64,000 bases of DNA from Peronospora farinosa (taxonomy: Eukaryota; Oomycota; Peronosporomycetes; Peronosporales; Peronosporaceae), in the NCBI GenBank assembly GCA_947646735.1, contig CANTFK010000877.1, positions 62,001 through 126,000 of the forward strand, in the 5' to 3' direction. The notes below the pieces were generated by a model that had not been told where the DNA came from, did not search any database, and worked only from the letters and a program-made list of their open reading frames with translations. Position 1 is the stretch's first letter; the number at the start of each line of letters is the position of its first letter. This document shows, piece by piece, positions 1 to 10,300 of this stretch. The translations under genes were made by a program, and so were the position numbers.

Positions 1-11
1 GCGACGACGTT

Positions 12-1130
12 ATGGTCGACGCGAAAGTAACCGAAGTCGTACCATTCGACTTCGGTGAAAAGGAAGAAATTAAGAGCGATGACGCTCTTACTGATAACGA
101 TGCTGAAGATGTCAGCATCGTTCGAGGTATCACAAGTGAGAACAGTATTGTTCTCGCTGAATTAGTAACCGATATCTCCGCAGTGCACTTACAATGCACT
201 GCAGCCAAAAGAAACGAGCCAGCTGAGGATTTCCTGCTGACTCGTGAAGCGGTAGTCCGTTTCGTGCAAGATTCCATCGCGGAAGCGGTGGATAAGCAAA
301 AACGAAACGCAGACAATAATGGGAGGGCAAATGCTCATACATTTATTGAAGGTGATTAATTTTTACTGTCAACAGTAAACCTACCTATACATGTAATGAC
401 TAAGGTGGGCAGCAATAAATTGTTGCCCAAGTACATCGGCCCGTTTCGTGTATTGCGCCACCTAGGCAACGCATACATTACCGAGTTGCCACACAGGATG
501 CATACGCATCCTACGTTTTACGTGGGACGTCTTCGTCCGTACGTTCAGTAAGCGGCTTCTTCGAACGACGAAGATAGCCGACACGCTCAAGAATCCCCTT
601 CAGATTCTTGTTGTCACGAACCAGATTCGATAACTGGTCGTGTAGAGATGAAACCGTCCCATGATATTTGACGATATCCTAACGATCTGTCGCTAGTTCG
701 CTACTTAGAGAATGAAGCCGCCGTTCATTCTCCAGCAGTGCGACAGCATTATCTGCCCGAGACTTCTCATGGTCAAACCCAAGCTGTCGCACAATGTCCT
801 CTAAGCGGCGATGCTTATCCCGTTCATGATCAATATCACAACGTAGCTCACGAGTTACACGGGCAAACCCGTCTAACTCAGCAGCCAAGTCCGATGAAAG
901 AATCGGACAGGGTTTTCCTCCATCACTGCATCCGCTGGTAGAGGGAAGCACTTCCTTGTGAAGAGTCTGCTGAATCACCGTGAAGGGACGTCGGAAGATT
1001 TATCTCGTTTAATGGCGTGGCTATCCACCTTTGGAGGATAGCTGGGAACCTCGGGCCCAAGTGATGGCCGACGTTCCCGGCCTTGTCGAACAGTACGACA
1101 AGGGACATCCGATGATGGAGAAAGAAATCG
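12..1130 (+). pseudogene. Gypsy pol remnant: integrase C-terminal part and chromodomain
   Basis: The frame starting near base 12 carries the end of a Ty3/Gypsy integrase. The stretch up to 359 aligns by eye with the integrase tail of element B (16,497-17,171), including the block around AVVRFVQDSIAEAVDKQKRN. An in-frame TAA at 357-359 interrupts it, after which the same frame continues with IGPFRVLRHLGNAYI and HPTFYVGRLRPYV to a stop near 550. Further right, after frame changes, a chromodomain end is recognisable at about 1030-1110 (SWEPRAQVMADVPGLVEQYD). The Pro/Arg/His-rich stretch between them lies opposite the coiled-coil part of the antisense frame. The gene is broken and incomplete. Confidence 0.75.
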
Positions 1131-2206
1131 AAGCGTCCAGTGCGCTCGTTAATGGATTACAAAGTAGCAATCCCTTCACGCATCAGAAGAGATTCGAGCT
1201 CTCCACCAGGGCTCATTAAGGAGGTACGCCTCCTTAGGCGCTCTTGACGAGGTGCTCAGGCACCCCGGGTATGGGTCGCCCCAAGAGAGGCATAACAGGC
1301 CTGCCTCTCTAGATAAACGGTGCAAACGATATGATGCATTGAACGTAATTCGTTTCTTAAAAGATATTGCGGCTAGCAAAAAGTCTTTGAAAGCAAGCTT
1401 CTTCCCAACGTTTAAAACGTTGGTGATAAACGCGTTCCAAGATTGGAGGAACGCGTCAGCCTCACGCTTCTTGTGTAGGCCATACCATCAATTTTCAAGA
1501 AACACATCGATGTAATAGTCGTTCTCAGTGCAAAAGTTCTTCGCACTGGCGTCAAGGCCGTGAAGCTTTTACCCATTAAACAACGGTATGGGGAACCGTT
1601 CGTTGGTCTTTCCAGACCAACGATCAAGCAGATGCTTTGGTAGCATCCATGGCTTGCGATCATGAGCAAGGCGCAATACGTTGCGGTCTAAAGCCTCCTG
1701 CGTGGTGTCAACAGAAGTACCGACACCGCGAGCATTAGTGTCAACAGAAGTACCGACACTATGAGCATTGATGTCAGTAGAAGCACTGACATCACCCTTA
1801 CGACCCCCACCCGAGTCACTATCCTTCGACTCGTTTGGCGAGTCGTCTGATTCATCAGACGACCCGAACATTTCACGGTACATTGATTCACTCAATGTAC
1901 CACGATCCCTCTTCGTAGCATTAGACGACGAGGTATCACCCCGGGGAGAGCCTGGGAGTGGAATAGGTGACTTTGAGCCGGATGCGTCATCCGACTCACC
2001 AGAGTAGTCGGCGACTAACTCTGGGTCAACATCTTCACGTAGCGAAGCGCTACGTGAACCTGCAACAGGCGTTGCAGGCTGATGTTGACTTCCAGCAGAC
2101 ACATTAGTGTCTGATGGCTGAGGCTGTGAAGCCTAAGTAGCTGCTGCACACAGGCGTGCAGCCGAGCTCTTAGCTGCTTTAGCAGCGATGCGCATTGACT
2201 TGGTCA
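679..2206 (-). pseudogene. Antisense ORF of element D (aORF-D), decayed
   Basis: An ATG at 2206, just inside the 3' LTR, opens a minus-strand frame that runs to 1176 in a single register, broken only by three stop codons. The N-terminal half is Ser/Asp-rich and includes YREMFGSSDESDDS. It then passes a tryptophan-containing domain with EADAFLQSWNAFI. In another register, 978-679 encodes a heptad-like charged segment (coiled coil). The MFG-acidic block resembles aORF-A, and the SWNAFI block resembles aORF-B (SWCAFI). The coiled-coil part lies opposite the chromodomain end of pol. No function is known to me. The persistence of one frame over about 1 kb in a decayed element suggests it was once translated. 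Confidence 0.55.
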
Positions 2207-2305
2207 TTGCGTAAAAATTGTTATATAAAAGAAAGCCCAACAGGTGCTCCTTTCTTATAGTAACTAAACAGTTACTAATGTGACTGTTGGTCGAGGGGGG
2301 GATGA

Positions 2306-2765
2306 TGTAACGGGGCGAGCCCGTTACATAATATTGACACTTATATGAAGTGTCAATAAAAAATATGGTTATAACTAATAATATTTGACAATATTACCTT
2401 TTCTTATAATATTGTCCCTAGATCTCCTTGAAGTTGGAGATGCCCTATCATTGGTTGATATGGGCCATCATATCAACCAACGCGCTGACCAATGACCGAT
2501 GGACGCGCGCAATGAGTGGAGGGCAAGTTGTCAACATACATAGGTGTAGTTAAATATAGTTAACATAGGTTATAACAGATTAGTTTTATTAAGATAGTTA
2601 ACTATATTAAATACAGTTTTCTTTTCGTTCTCAACTAAGCGTTTGTTTAGTTGATAAGCTTCCTCTGCTCACGTGTACGTGAGGTAATTGAGGCACCTGC
2701 TTTCACTGTCATCAGTGAAGGTAGACTATACTGTTATCAGCATAGTCGGAGGGTGCATCATTACA
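2306..2765 (+). repeat. 3' LTR of element D
   Basis: The LTR begins TGTAACGGGG and ends ATTACA. Its sequence matches 59,665-60,110 along its whole length with scattered differences. The first 20 or so bases form a near-perfect palindrome (TGTAACGGG with CCCGTTACA). It truncates the gag of element C on its right. Confidence 0.9.
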
Positions 2766-3470
2766 TTGTGTATATGTTCTAACGTCTGTGTTATTCCTGT
2801 CGAATCCCAGGGACAGCAGGTCGTCCGTATCGAACCGTCCGGCGACCATGTTCGCTTCACGAAGAAGGGTGACCAGCGCAGTGATCGCGTCCGTGACGGT
2901 TTGCAGCCGTGGTAGGGTTGACAACGGCCCAGTGAGTTGACCCAGCTGCCGTATCTCCAGGGTCTTCGCGACGGGGTCGCTCTCTAGGAACGCGTTCAGC
3001 TTGCGTTGGTGGTAGGCCCTCGTGACGTGAGCGTCTGACCATGACGCCAGTCCTGCCTTCTCGGGGCCTATCGACTTGGTGTTTCCGGGTGCCTTCATCC
3101 GGAACTTCGTCGGCTTGGATTGCGCGATCTTGTTTTGTTGTTTTTTTGGGGACCTTAGCCTCTCGGTTTTCACCGTCGGCTGATGGTCCTCTGGATCATG
3201 ATAGACGTCATGACCCAAGGTGTCCTCAACGAGGACATAAGGAGGGTATTTAGGTTTTTCTTAAATGAATTCAACCTCGACCATGTTGACCGGGCCCCTC
3301 CCAAGGCCCGGTCGGTCCTTCGATCCTTTGTTTGTTTCTTCTTGAGTCACTGGCGATCGGTCTTCCCGTGACTCTTCGGTCTTGTGCTCCTTCTTGACAT
3401 GAACATCTTTATCATCTTGGGACTCGCGGTGAAATCCCACGTCTTCTGAAGATCCGGGCACGCGCACCAT
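2766..3470 (-). pseudogene. gag fragment of element C
   Basis: The frame starts with an ATG directly abutting the LTR end (3470) and opens with MVRVPGSSEDVGF, matching the gag start of element A (MVRVPGSSGAAGF). A TAA near 3261 interrupts it. It continues in the same register with a basic segment and a helical block around VTRAYHQRKLNAFLESDPVAK that corresponds to EEAYHQNNLKKILRKDPVMK in A. The frame is lost where the LTR of element D begins. It is a truncated, inactive gag. Confidence 0.75.
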
Positions 3471-3944
3471 TGTGGTGGAGTGGGTTCTCAAATTGTATGA
3501 TGAGACCCCAAACCACTCACTGTGCCGGACTGCCGACTGTCGGAGGGGGTACCCCGATGCCGCGTATGAACCTTTTTCTCTCACCTTGTGTACCCGTCGG
3601 CTGGCGGGTTGCACTCTTCGGAGGACTTGGTGAAGATGTAGACGTCTATCTTGAGGGAGGTAGACCTGGGGGGGGCCTCGAGTGGATATGCTTCACTCGG
3701 TGGTCCGGTAGGTGGCCACTCGATCGACCTTGTCGAGAGTGGACTTAAAGCCAAATTCTTCAGGGGCGCTTGTCGTCCCTGGCCTTTTCCTTCTGTTTCA
3801 GGGGTATTAATCACCTGACCTTTACGTTGCTCCCGGACCGTGAGGTGAGGGAGACCGCTTCCGATAGCGGGTCTTGGAGGTGTTGCTACTCGAAAGAGCT
3901 CACAGGCCAAATATATCCTGGAGCTCTATTCGCACTTGAACTTA
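3471..3944 (-). repeat. 5' LTR of element C, gag-proximal piece
   Basis: Read on the minus strand, this piece ends CCACTCCACCACA immediately before the gag ATG. It aligns with the 3' half of the LTR of element A, for example around 3531-3600 versus 4780-4840 inverted. The other end is cut at 3944 by the start of element A. The five bases flanking A here (ACTTA) do not match those on the other side (CTTCG). Confidence 0.75.
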
Positions 3945-4896
3945 TGTGGTGAAGCGCCAGGGAAAGTTGGAGTTTAAGGGAGATGGAACGAAGAGCAAGA
4001 GAACTTCTGGTCACTTCCCCGACGGAGTGACCACGACCCGGCCTCGCGGATTTACAACCACACACCAGGCCCCGCCGTATTAAGAATATAAGGACCCATA
4101 CGTGCGGAGTCAGCACAGGCCCCAGGTCCCGGAAACAGGTTCCGGGGACCCAGGGCCCAGGGCCCAGGGCCCTAATGTCCGAGGGTGCAGAATCGGTACA
4201 CAGAATATCGAAGATTACAGAAAGTGCAGGTAACATGGAGCCAGTTCTTCTTCCAAGAGTCCACACGAGGCACTACCTAGATCAAAGGGTTAAGGGTAGG
4301 CAAGAAAAGCATACAAAGTATAAGGTATATAAACACACTCGAATCTGCATTACACGTGGCAGCTTTAAGCGCCCCCCCCCCCTAAGCTTCTCCGTCGCTT
4401 CACCTCTTCCGGGCGGGATACCCTTTGGCCCCCCCGACGTCCAGCAGGTGTTAGACGGCTCAAGCAACGCAAGTTGAACCTCAGGATAGTTGGCCTGAGG
4501 TGTCAAGTAAGTGTCAACACTCTACGACCCGCTACAGGAAGCGGTTTCCCTACGGGGAAGAACACAAAGGGGTCCAAGGACCAAGAACAGTCAGCCACCA
4601 AAGGGGTACATAGTACCAGGTGCATCGCTCTCGACTAAGTCGATTGAGCCCAAGAAACCCGGTCCCAAGTGAAGTATATCCACTCGGGGACCACCAAGTC
4701 CAAGTCCTATACAAAGACCAAGTCTTTAAGTCTTCTGCGTCAACCGAGGAGCAAGACCAGCCAAGCCGACGGGTACACAAGGTGAGACCCAAGGCCAATA
4801 CGACACGGTATAGGGGTACCCCCTCCGTAAGTCGGCAGTCCGGCGCTGTGTGTGTTTGTGGATCTCCTACGTTGTTTGAGAATCCACTCCACCACA
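3945..4896 (+). repeat. 5' LTR of element A
   Basis: A 952-bp LTR, TGTGGTGAAG to CTCCACCACA. It matches the split 3' copy (14,478-14,907 plus 22,467-22,962) with few substitutions and about 26 bp of small indels, for example a shorter stretch near 14,873 and a missing few bases near 22,575. It contains a GGGCCCAG-type short repeat near 4140-4170 and a C-run near 4375-4382. Confidence 0.9.
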
Positions 4897-7358
4897 ATGG
4901 TGCGCGTGCCCGGATCTTCGGGAGCCGCGGGATTTCTCCGTGAGTCCCACGAAGAAGAAAAGATAACGGTCAAGACAGACCAAGGGATGACCAAGACACT
5001 GGAAACCGGATCGCCAGTGATCAAGAAGGAAGAAGGATCGAAGGACCTGCAGAGCCCGGGGAGGAGCTCTACTATTGAAGTCAAGGTGGAATATGAAGAA
5101 AAACCACAAAATCCTCCCCCTTCCTTATGTCTTCGTGGAAGAAGACAATATGGGCCATAACAAATATTATGGTCCAGGGGTACTAAAAAACAAGGGACCC
5201 CGAAGCAAGTACCACTCAAGAGCCAAAGGTGCCCAAGAACAAGCAAAAGAAGCAGAAGCATACCAAGTTGAAGGCACCGAGAGGCGGAGACACGACGGAC
5301 GAGTCGGGAGAGAGCCAAGGCGTGGATAGTAAGGACTGGACAGAAGAAGATTTGGAAGAAGCCTACCATCAGAATAATTTGAAGAAGATTCTCCGAAAAG
5401 ACCCGGTGATGAAGGCGCTCAAGGTCAAGCTTATGGACCAGGTTCACGGTCCGATAACGGCTCTTCTCACCACGACCACAGACCTGGAGGTCCTCAAGGC
5501 CGTAATGAATCTGCTACATGAAGCTGGGATGGATGCTGGGAGCTTTACCGCTGAGACCCTCTTTGATTTCGGGTTCGAGACCTTGAAGAAGACCTTAGTG
5601 ACCCTGCATGGTCACCTCAAGACGTTAGTGGGGGAGTTCCCCCCGAAGGAAGTACCCCGTCAAGATGGAGGAGTAGTGGATCCTGGTGTGGGCTCTCCTG
5701 CTGCGTCACTCGGTGAATCGTCACCAAGGTCTCAATACGAATCAGCCACCTCATCTATGATGTCGGCCCTGATGGATACGGTGGACCAAATGCAACTGGG
5801 TCCAGCTGGTGCAGCGTTGTTAGAAGCACGAATTCGCGAAGCTGGCCATGTGGACACAGCAACCTCATGGGTCCAGCGCCAAACACAGGAGGAGACGGAA
5901 GCAGGGTGCAAAGTGGAGCCAAGGTTGATGGGGACAAAGACGGATCAGGAAGCAAAGACCGAGTCAGTTTCCCCTAGCGCACTCCAGTCGTACTTTGATA
6001 AGGCGATGACCAAGTTCCTTGAAGAGCAAGGCTCCACAAAAGTTGCAGTGGACAGGGGACACACCATGAAGGGTCAAGGACCAGTTCATCCCAGGTCCTC
6101 CCAGCGAATTGAGCGCCTAGGACCACTAGGCGATATCCCTGATGTGGACATGGAATCTGTGGGGTCAACCCATGATGAATACGACCCAGATGACTTGGCG
6201 TTCCCGATGACCTCAGCGCGAGCGACTGTGGCCGCGGCTACGGCAAGAGGACCCCCTACTGTTGTTCCACACATTAGGGTATCGGCCTCGTCGGATCTGA
6301 AGGAATTTAGCGGAAGGGACCACGATGAAGATCGTGCCAGAAGCTGGAGCACTAAGGTAAAGACGGCTTTCCTCCGAGACCAGGCACCAGACAGCGAGAA
6401 GTGTCTCATTTTTGGGTCCCTGCTCACGGGTCCAGCTCAGAATTGGTATCGACAGCTAGGTCGAACGGTACGCGTCGATTGGAAGCTGCTTCTGCGAGAG
6501 TTCCAAGCACAATTTTGCGGCTTGGGGGTGTCGGTGGCCCGACAATATTATCACGCCAGAAAGAGGACCGATGAGTCACCCTTAGAATATCTGTACCGCT
6601 TGAACGTGGCGGGGCTCAGGGACAAGCTAGATATTGAGGGTGGGCCCCCCCCAGTATAAAGCGTGAACACGTGGACCATTACGTGGAAACCTTGGATGAT
6701 CAAGAATTAGCGGACCAGCTTACATTGCTCAGACTTTCTGATGCAGATGACCTGGAGGAAGTCCTGCTGGCTCGTCAGAGAGCGAAGACGCGTCAAGGAA
6801 GGGTCTTGTTCGGGTCCAGCAAGTTTCGCCAGAAGGCCCCAACCACTCCAGACCACACCAAGAGTCAGCTGAGGAGACCCGTCCAAGTCATCCGAGCCAC
6901 TTCTGAAAGTGAAAATTACCAAGGGTCCAGCTCCAGTGCGTCTGAGGGAGAAGGTGACCTCAGAAGAATTTATGCGGCGGCGAGTAAGCCCTACACTGGC
7001 AGGGCGAGGAACGCAGATGACCCCCGGGATCATCAGGACCCAGACCCAGACCGAAGTCGACGCACGGCAGAGGGACCTGGACAAAAGGTGGTTCCAGGGG
7101 CACCCGCGACAAAGTGTACCTATTGTGGATCTAGGAAGCATGTGGATCTGGACTGTTGGAAGCGACTCGTTTGCGAGTGCTGTGAAAAGAAGGGTCACCC
7201 TGCCGAACACTGCCTGTTTGTGTGTCGCGGTTGTGGCAAGGTTCATGACGTCGGCAAAGTGCCCGATGGAAGAGTTCTACAAACTGATTCGCCAGTGGTA
7301 CAACCCGACTAAGCACGCGGGGCAGCTGCCCGAGGCGGCGGAGAAGATGTTAAATTAG
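4897..7358 (+). pseudogene. gag of element A, frameshifted
   Basis: The ATG at 4897 is the first codon after the LTR. The protein is lysine/glutamate-rich at first and then carries a capsid-like helical domain (about 5330-6650). It ends with two CCHC zinc knuckles at about 7117-7200 (CTYCGSRKHVDLDC and CECCEKKGHPAEHC). At least four frame changes are needed to read it: near 5070-5110 in a C-run, near 5230, in the eight-C run near 6648, and near 7255. The last register stops at TAG 7356-7358, inside a strong stem-loop. An intact version would be roughly 820 residues. The gag of element C is homologous over the N-terminal part. Confidence 0.8.
4898..4914 (+). other. Putative primer-binding site overlapping the gag start codon
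   Basis: The bases directly after the LTR and the A of the ATG are TGGTGCGCGTGCCCGGA. They would pair with a tRNA 3' end of the form TCCGGGCACGCGCACCA: CCA, an A discriminator, a 7-base acceptor strand and a 5-base T-stem strand. The same 17 bases follow the LTR in element C. If correct, primer-binding site and first gag codons are one sequence. The tRNA itself is not in the window. Confidence 0.5.
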
Positions 7359-10300
7359 AACGCTCGCCAGGTTTGAATCTGGTACGAGCCGAGCGTTCTA
7401 ATTGTTGCATTTATGCATTTGTGGAGAAACACCCCGTGGAGAAGGTCAATAAGTTGGATGAATTGATTGGAAATACATCGGGCTTTTGCATTAATTCTGT
7501 TGCTGCTGTGGCCAATGCATGTATACCTCACGTTTATCCCCGAGGAGAGACTATGATGACATTGGATTTATTGCCGGGAGAGTCAAGAGGATACTGGAAA
7601 CACCATGCCCCAGGGAAGTGGTTTAAGCAAGCCAAAGCCTCTGGAAAAGTTAACAATATTCGTGCGAATTTACTGTTTGATTCTGGTGTCGAGATATCTA
7701 TTTTGGATATCGCCTTTGCTCGTAAGGCAGGCTGCCAGATCAACACAAGCGAGAAACAAGAGTGTGTGGGCATTGGAGAAGCAGTTTACACCACGGAAGG
7801 GCGAACGAAGATCAAGATAATTCTGAATGGTGTATTAGTATACTTCTTCAATGTGTGGGTCGGGTCCATGACCGGCCAGGATGTGCTACTAGGGATGGAC
7901 TTCATGGTGCCAGCTGGAATTCGTTTGGACATGGCGTATGGAACTATTTGCTTGCCAGACGAAGTTCGAATCCAGCTGACAGGTCGCAAGACCTTGTATA
8001 GTGGCCATATGTCTGAGGTCAAATTGGGCCAGTACGTGAATTTACCTGCGACAAAATATGTAGAGGTTTCGCTGAAGAGGGTTACGTCGGACCAGTGGAA
8101 ATTATGGATGACCCGTGGAGACAGATGGGTAACTACGATGATCCAAGGACATGGACATCGTCAATTCTTGAGGGTCACCAATGTGAGTGACAAGGACCTG
8201 ATCCTACACGAGGATACCAAGCTGGGCATTTGGCTGGATAAGGACCGGGTTCCCCGGGCCCAAGGATTCGTGTCAGTTGGTTCTAGGAGATACGCTGAAT
8301 GGAAAAATCTAGCCTACCAAGCAACCACCGACGAGGAGGATGCAGAAACCACTCAAGAAGAAGTGTACCAAGGTCCGATGGTCGAGAAACCTCAGTACAC
8401 AACTCCACAGAAGATGTTGCTACGGACGGGGACCCAAGTGCCGGTGGTTAACGTGGTGCACGAGTCTGTTATGAGGGACCCTGAGTCATTACCATCAGAT
8501 CAGGAGTCTGGAGGGGAGGCCCTCGATGGAGGTCAACCAACTGGAGCTAGTGTGGGCACGGAAGTCTCATCTAGGGATAGGACCGATATGGAGAGGGTCC
8601 ACCTAGAGGGGGGTCCACCGATTATCAAGGCTGAAGTAGATAGTCCTGATGACCAGGTCTGTGTTCACGAAGTGGAGATTTATGTGCCGAGGATATCGAC
8701 AAAAATTGGTCTGTTATTCCTGAGGTCACCCCATCCACGAACGAAGTTATGTTGGAAGACATCCAGATCTCAGACCCCGGGGATACCCCAAAGGAGGAGG
8801 CAGACCGCCTCCGTCAGATTATATGGAGAAAACGACATTTGCTGATGGAAAAAGGTAACGCATTACCCCCGGCGGGTCGAGGAGCAGTGTGCGATATTGA
8901 TGTTTGTAACGCACGGCCAATCGCCCAACGGGTACGGAAGGTGGCCCCTCAATTTAGGGAGAAGCTGGCAGACCTGATAAAAGGCCTCTTGTTTTCCAAG
9001 ATAATCCAGCATTCCACCTCCCCATGGGCCAGTCCAATTGTAATTATTGTCAAGAAGAATGGGGTGGATATAAGGCTGTGCATTGACTACCGGATGGTGA
9101 ATGATTTAACGCGGCTTATGGTGTATCCCATGCCTCTCGTGAATGAGTTGTTGGAAGACCTAGATAAGGCCCTGTGGTACTGCTCACTGGATATGGCTAG
9201 CGGTTTTTGGGTGGTCAGTATGACCGAACGAGCCCGTTAATCTCGGCGTTTGTAACCCCGCTCGGACTTTTTGAGTGGAGACAAATGCCGTTTGGACTGA
9301 AGAATGCGCCGCAGATCTATTAGCGGCTGTTAGATAATGCTTTATATGGGTTTCTTACGATTTCCTCAGAGCCGGGCTCTGACAAACCAGAGGACCTGTT
9401 CGAGGTGGGCCATCCAGAGGGAGACCTCAAGAAGTCTATATTAGGACGTAGGTCCTATATCGACGACATTTTGGTGACCTCGGAGTCATGGGATGACTTA
9501 TGCGTGAAAGTGGAACGACTTTTGGAGGTGTGTGACAAGTGGAACTTATCGATCAGCGTGGTTAAGAGCTCATGGGGCTTTCAAAAGGTAGATTACCTTG
9601 TCCACCAAGTATCAGCGGAAGGGCTGGAGGCCCACCCTAAGGACCTTCAGTCCTTGGTGGACTTACCGTTGCCCACTACCCTGAAAGCTATGCAGTCGTT
9701 TCTCGGGAGTCTTAATTATTACAGTCGGTTCCTGGAGGACTACGCCATTTATGCATCCATCCTGTACGAACTAAGGGAAGTGGATTACCACGTATTACGA
9801 AACCGGATAAGCAGGACTGGGGACATACAGGGAGATGACCAGGAGGAGGACCGATGGGCCCGGGTGCAGGTAGCATTTGCTATGTTGAAGAATAAGATCG
9901 CCACTGCCCCAATCCTCCGCCATTTTGATCCAGACCGGGAACCCGTCATTATTGTCTATGCTAGCGAGTGGGCCATCTCGGCATCCCTGGTGCAGGAATA
10001 TGAAGGGGTGTATATGCCGGTAACTTTCACGAGTCGGACTTTGAAGCCAAACGAAATCAACTATGGGCTGGTGGACAAGGAAGTGCTGGCGCTATTGCAA
10101 ATACTAGACCTTTGCTACACGTCACTGGTCATCCGACCTATCAAGGTCTTGACCCGACACTCAACGCTGGCGTGGATAGTCCGGTCACCGGGTCTACAAG
10201 GTCTACAAGGTCGCCTGGGAAACTGAGCTGCACTCCTGTCTCAATGGACGTTAGAAGTGGTTAAGTGCAAGAAGGGCGAAGATGAAATACTGGGAACATT

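Larger units (their letters stand above)
1..2765 (+). mobile_element. Ty3/Gypsy element D, 3' end (enters from left edge)
   Basis: This is the right-hand end of a plus-strand LTR retrotransposon whose body lies outside the window. In order it holds the end of integrase and a chromodomain remnant, a minus-strand antisense reading frame, a purine-rich tract just before the LTR (about 2292-2304), and a 460-bp 3' LTR. The LTR family is the same as that of element E at 59,665. The right end at 2765 cuts directly into the gag frame of the minus-strand element C, so D inserted into C. Several stop codons show it is decayed. Confidence 0.85.
2766..3944 (-). mobile_element. Ty3/Gypsy element C (minus strand), 5' part; remainder of its LTR at 22,963-23,982
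   Basis: A minus-strand Gypsy element of the same superfamily as A. Its 5' LTR was split by insertion of element A: one piece is 3471-3944 and the other 22,963-23,982, which starts (minus strand) with TGTGGTGAAGTGC, the same 13 bases as one of the LTRs of A. The reassembled LTR would be about 1.49 kb. The 5' end of gag follows at 3470 and is cut at 2766 by element D. The rest of C lies to the left, outside the window. Confidence 0.75.

Noticed and set aside
2281..2305. G-run before the element D LTR as a separate regulatory element
   Set aside because: Position and purine content fit the polypurine tract used for plus-strand priming of the retroelement.
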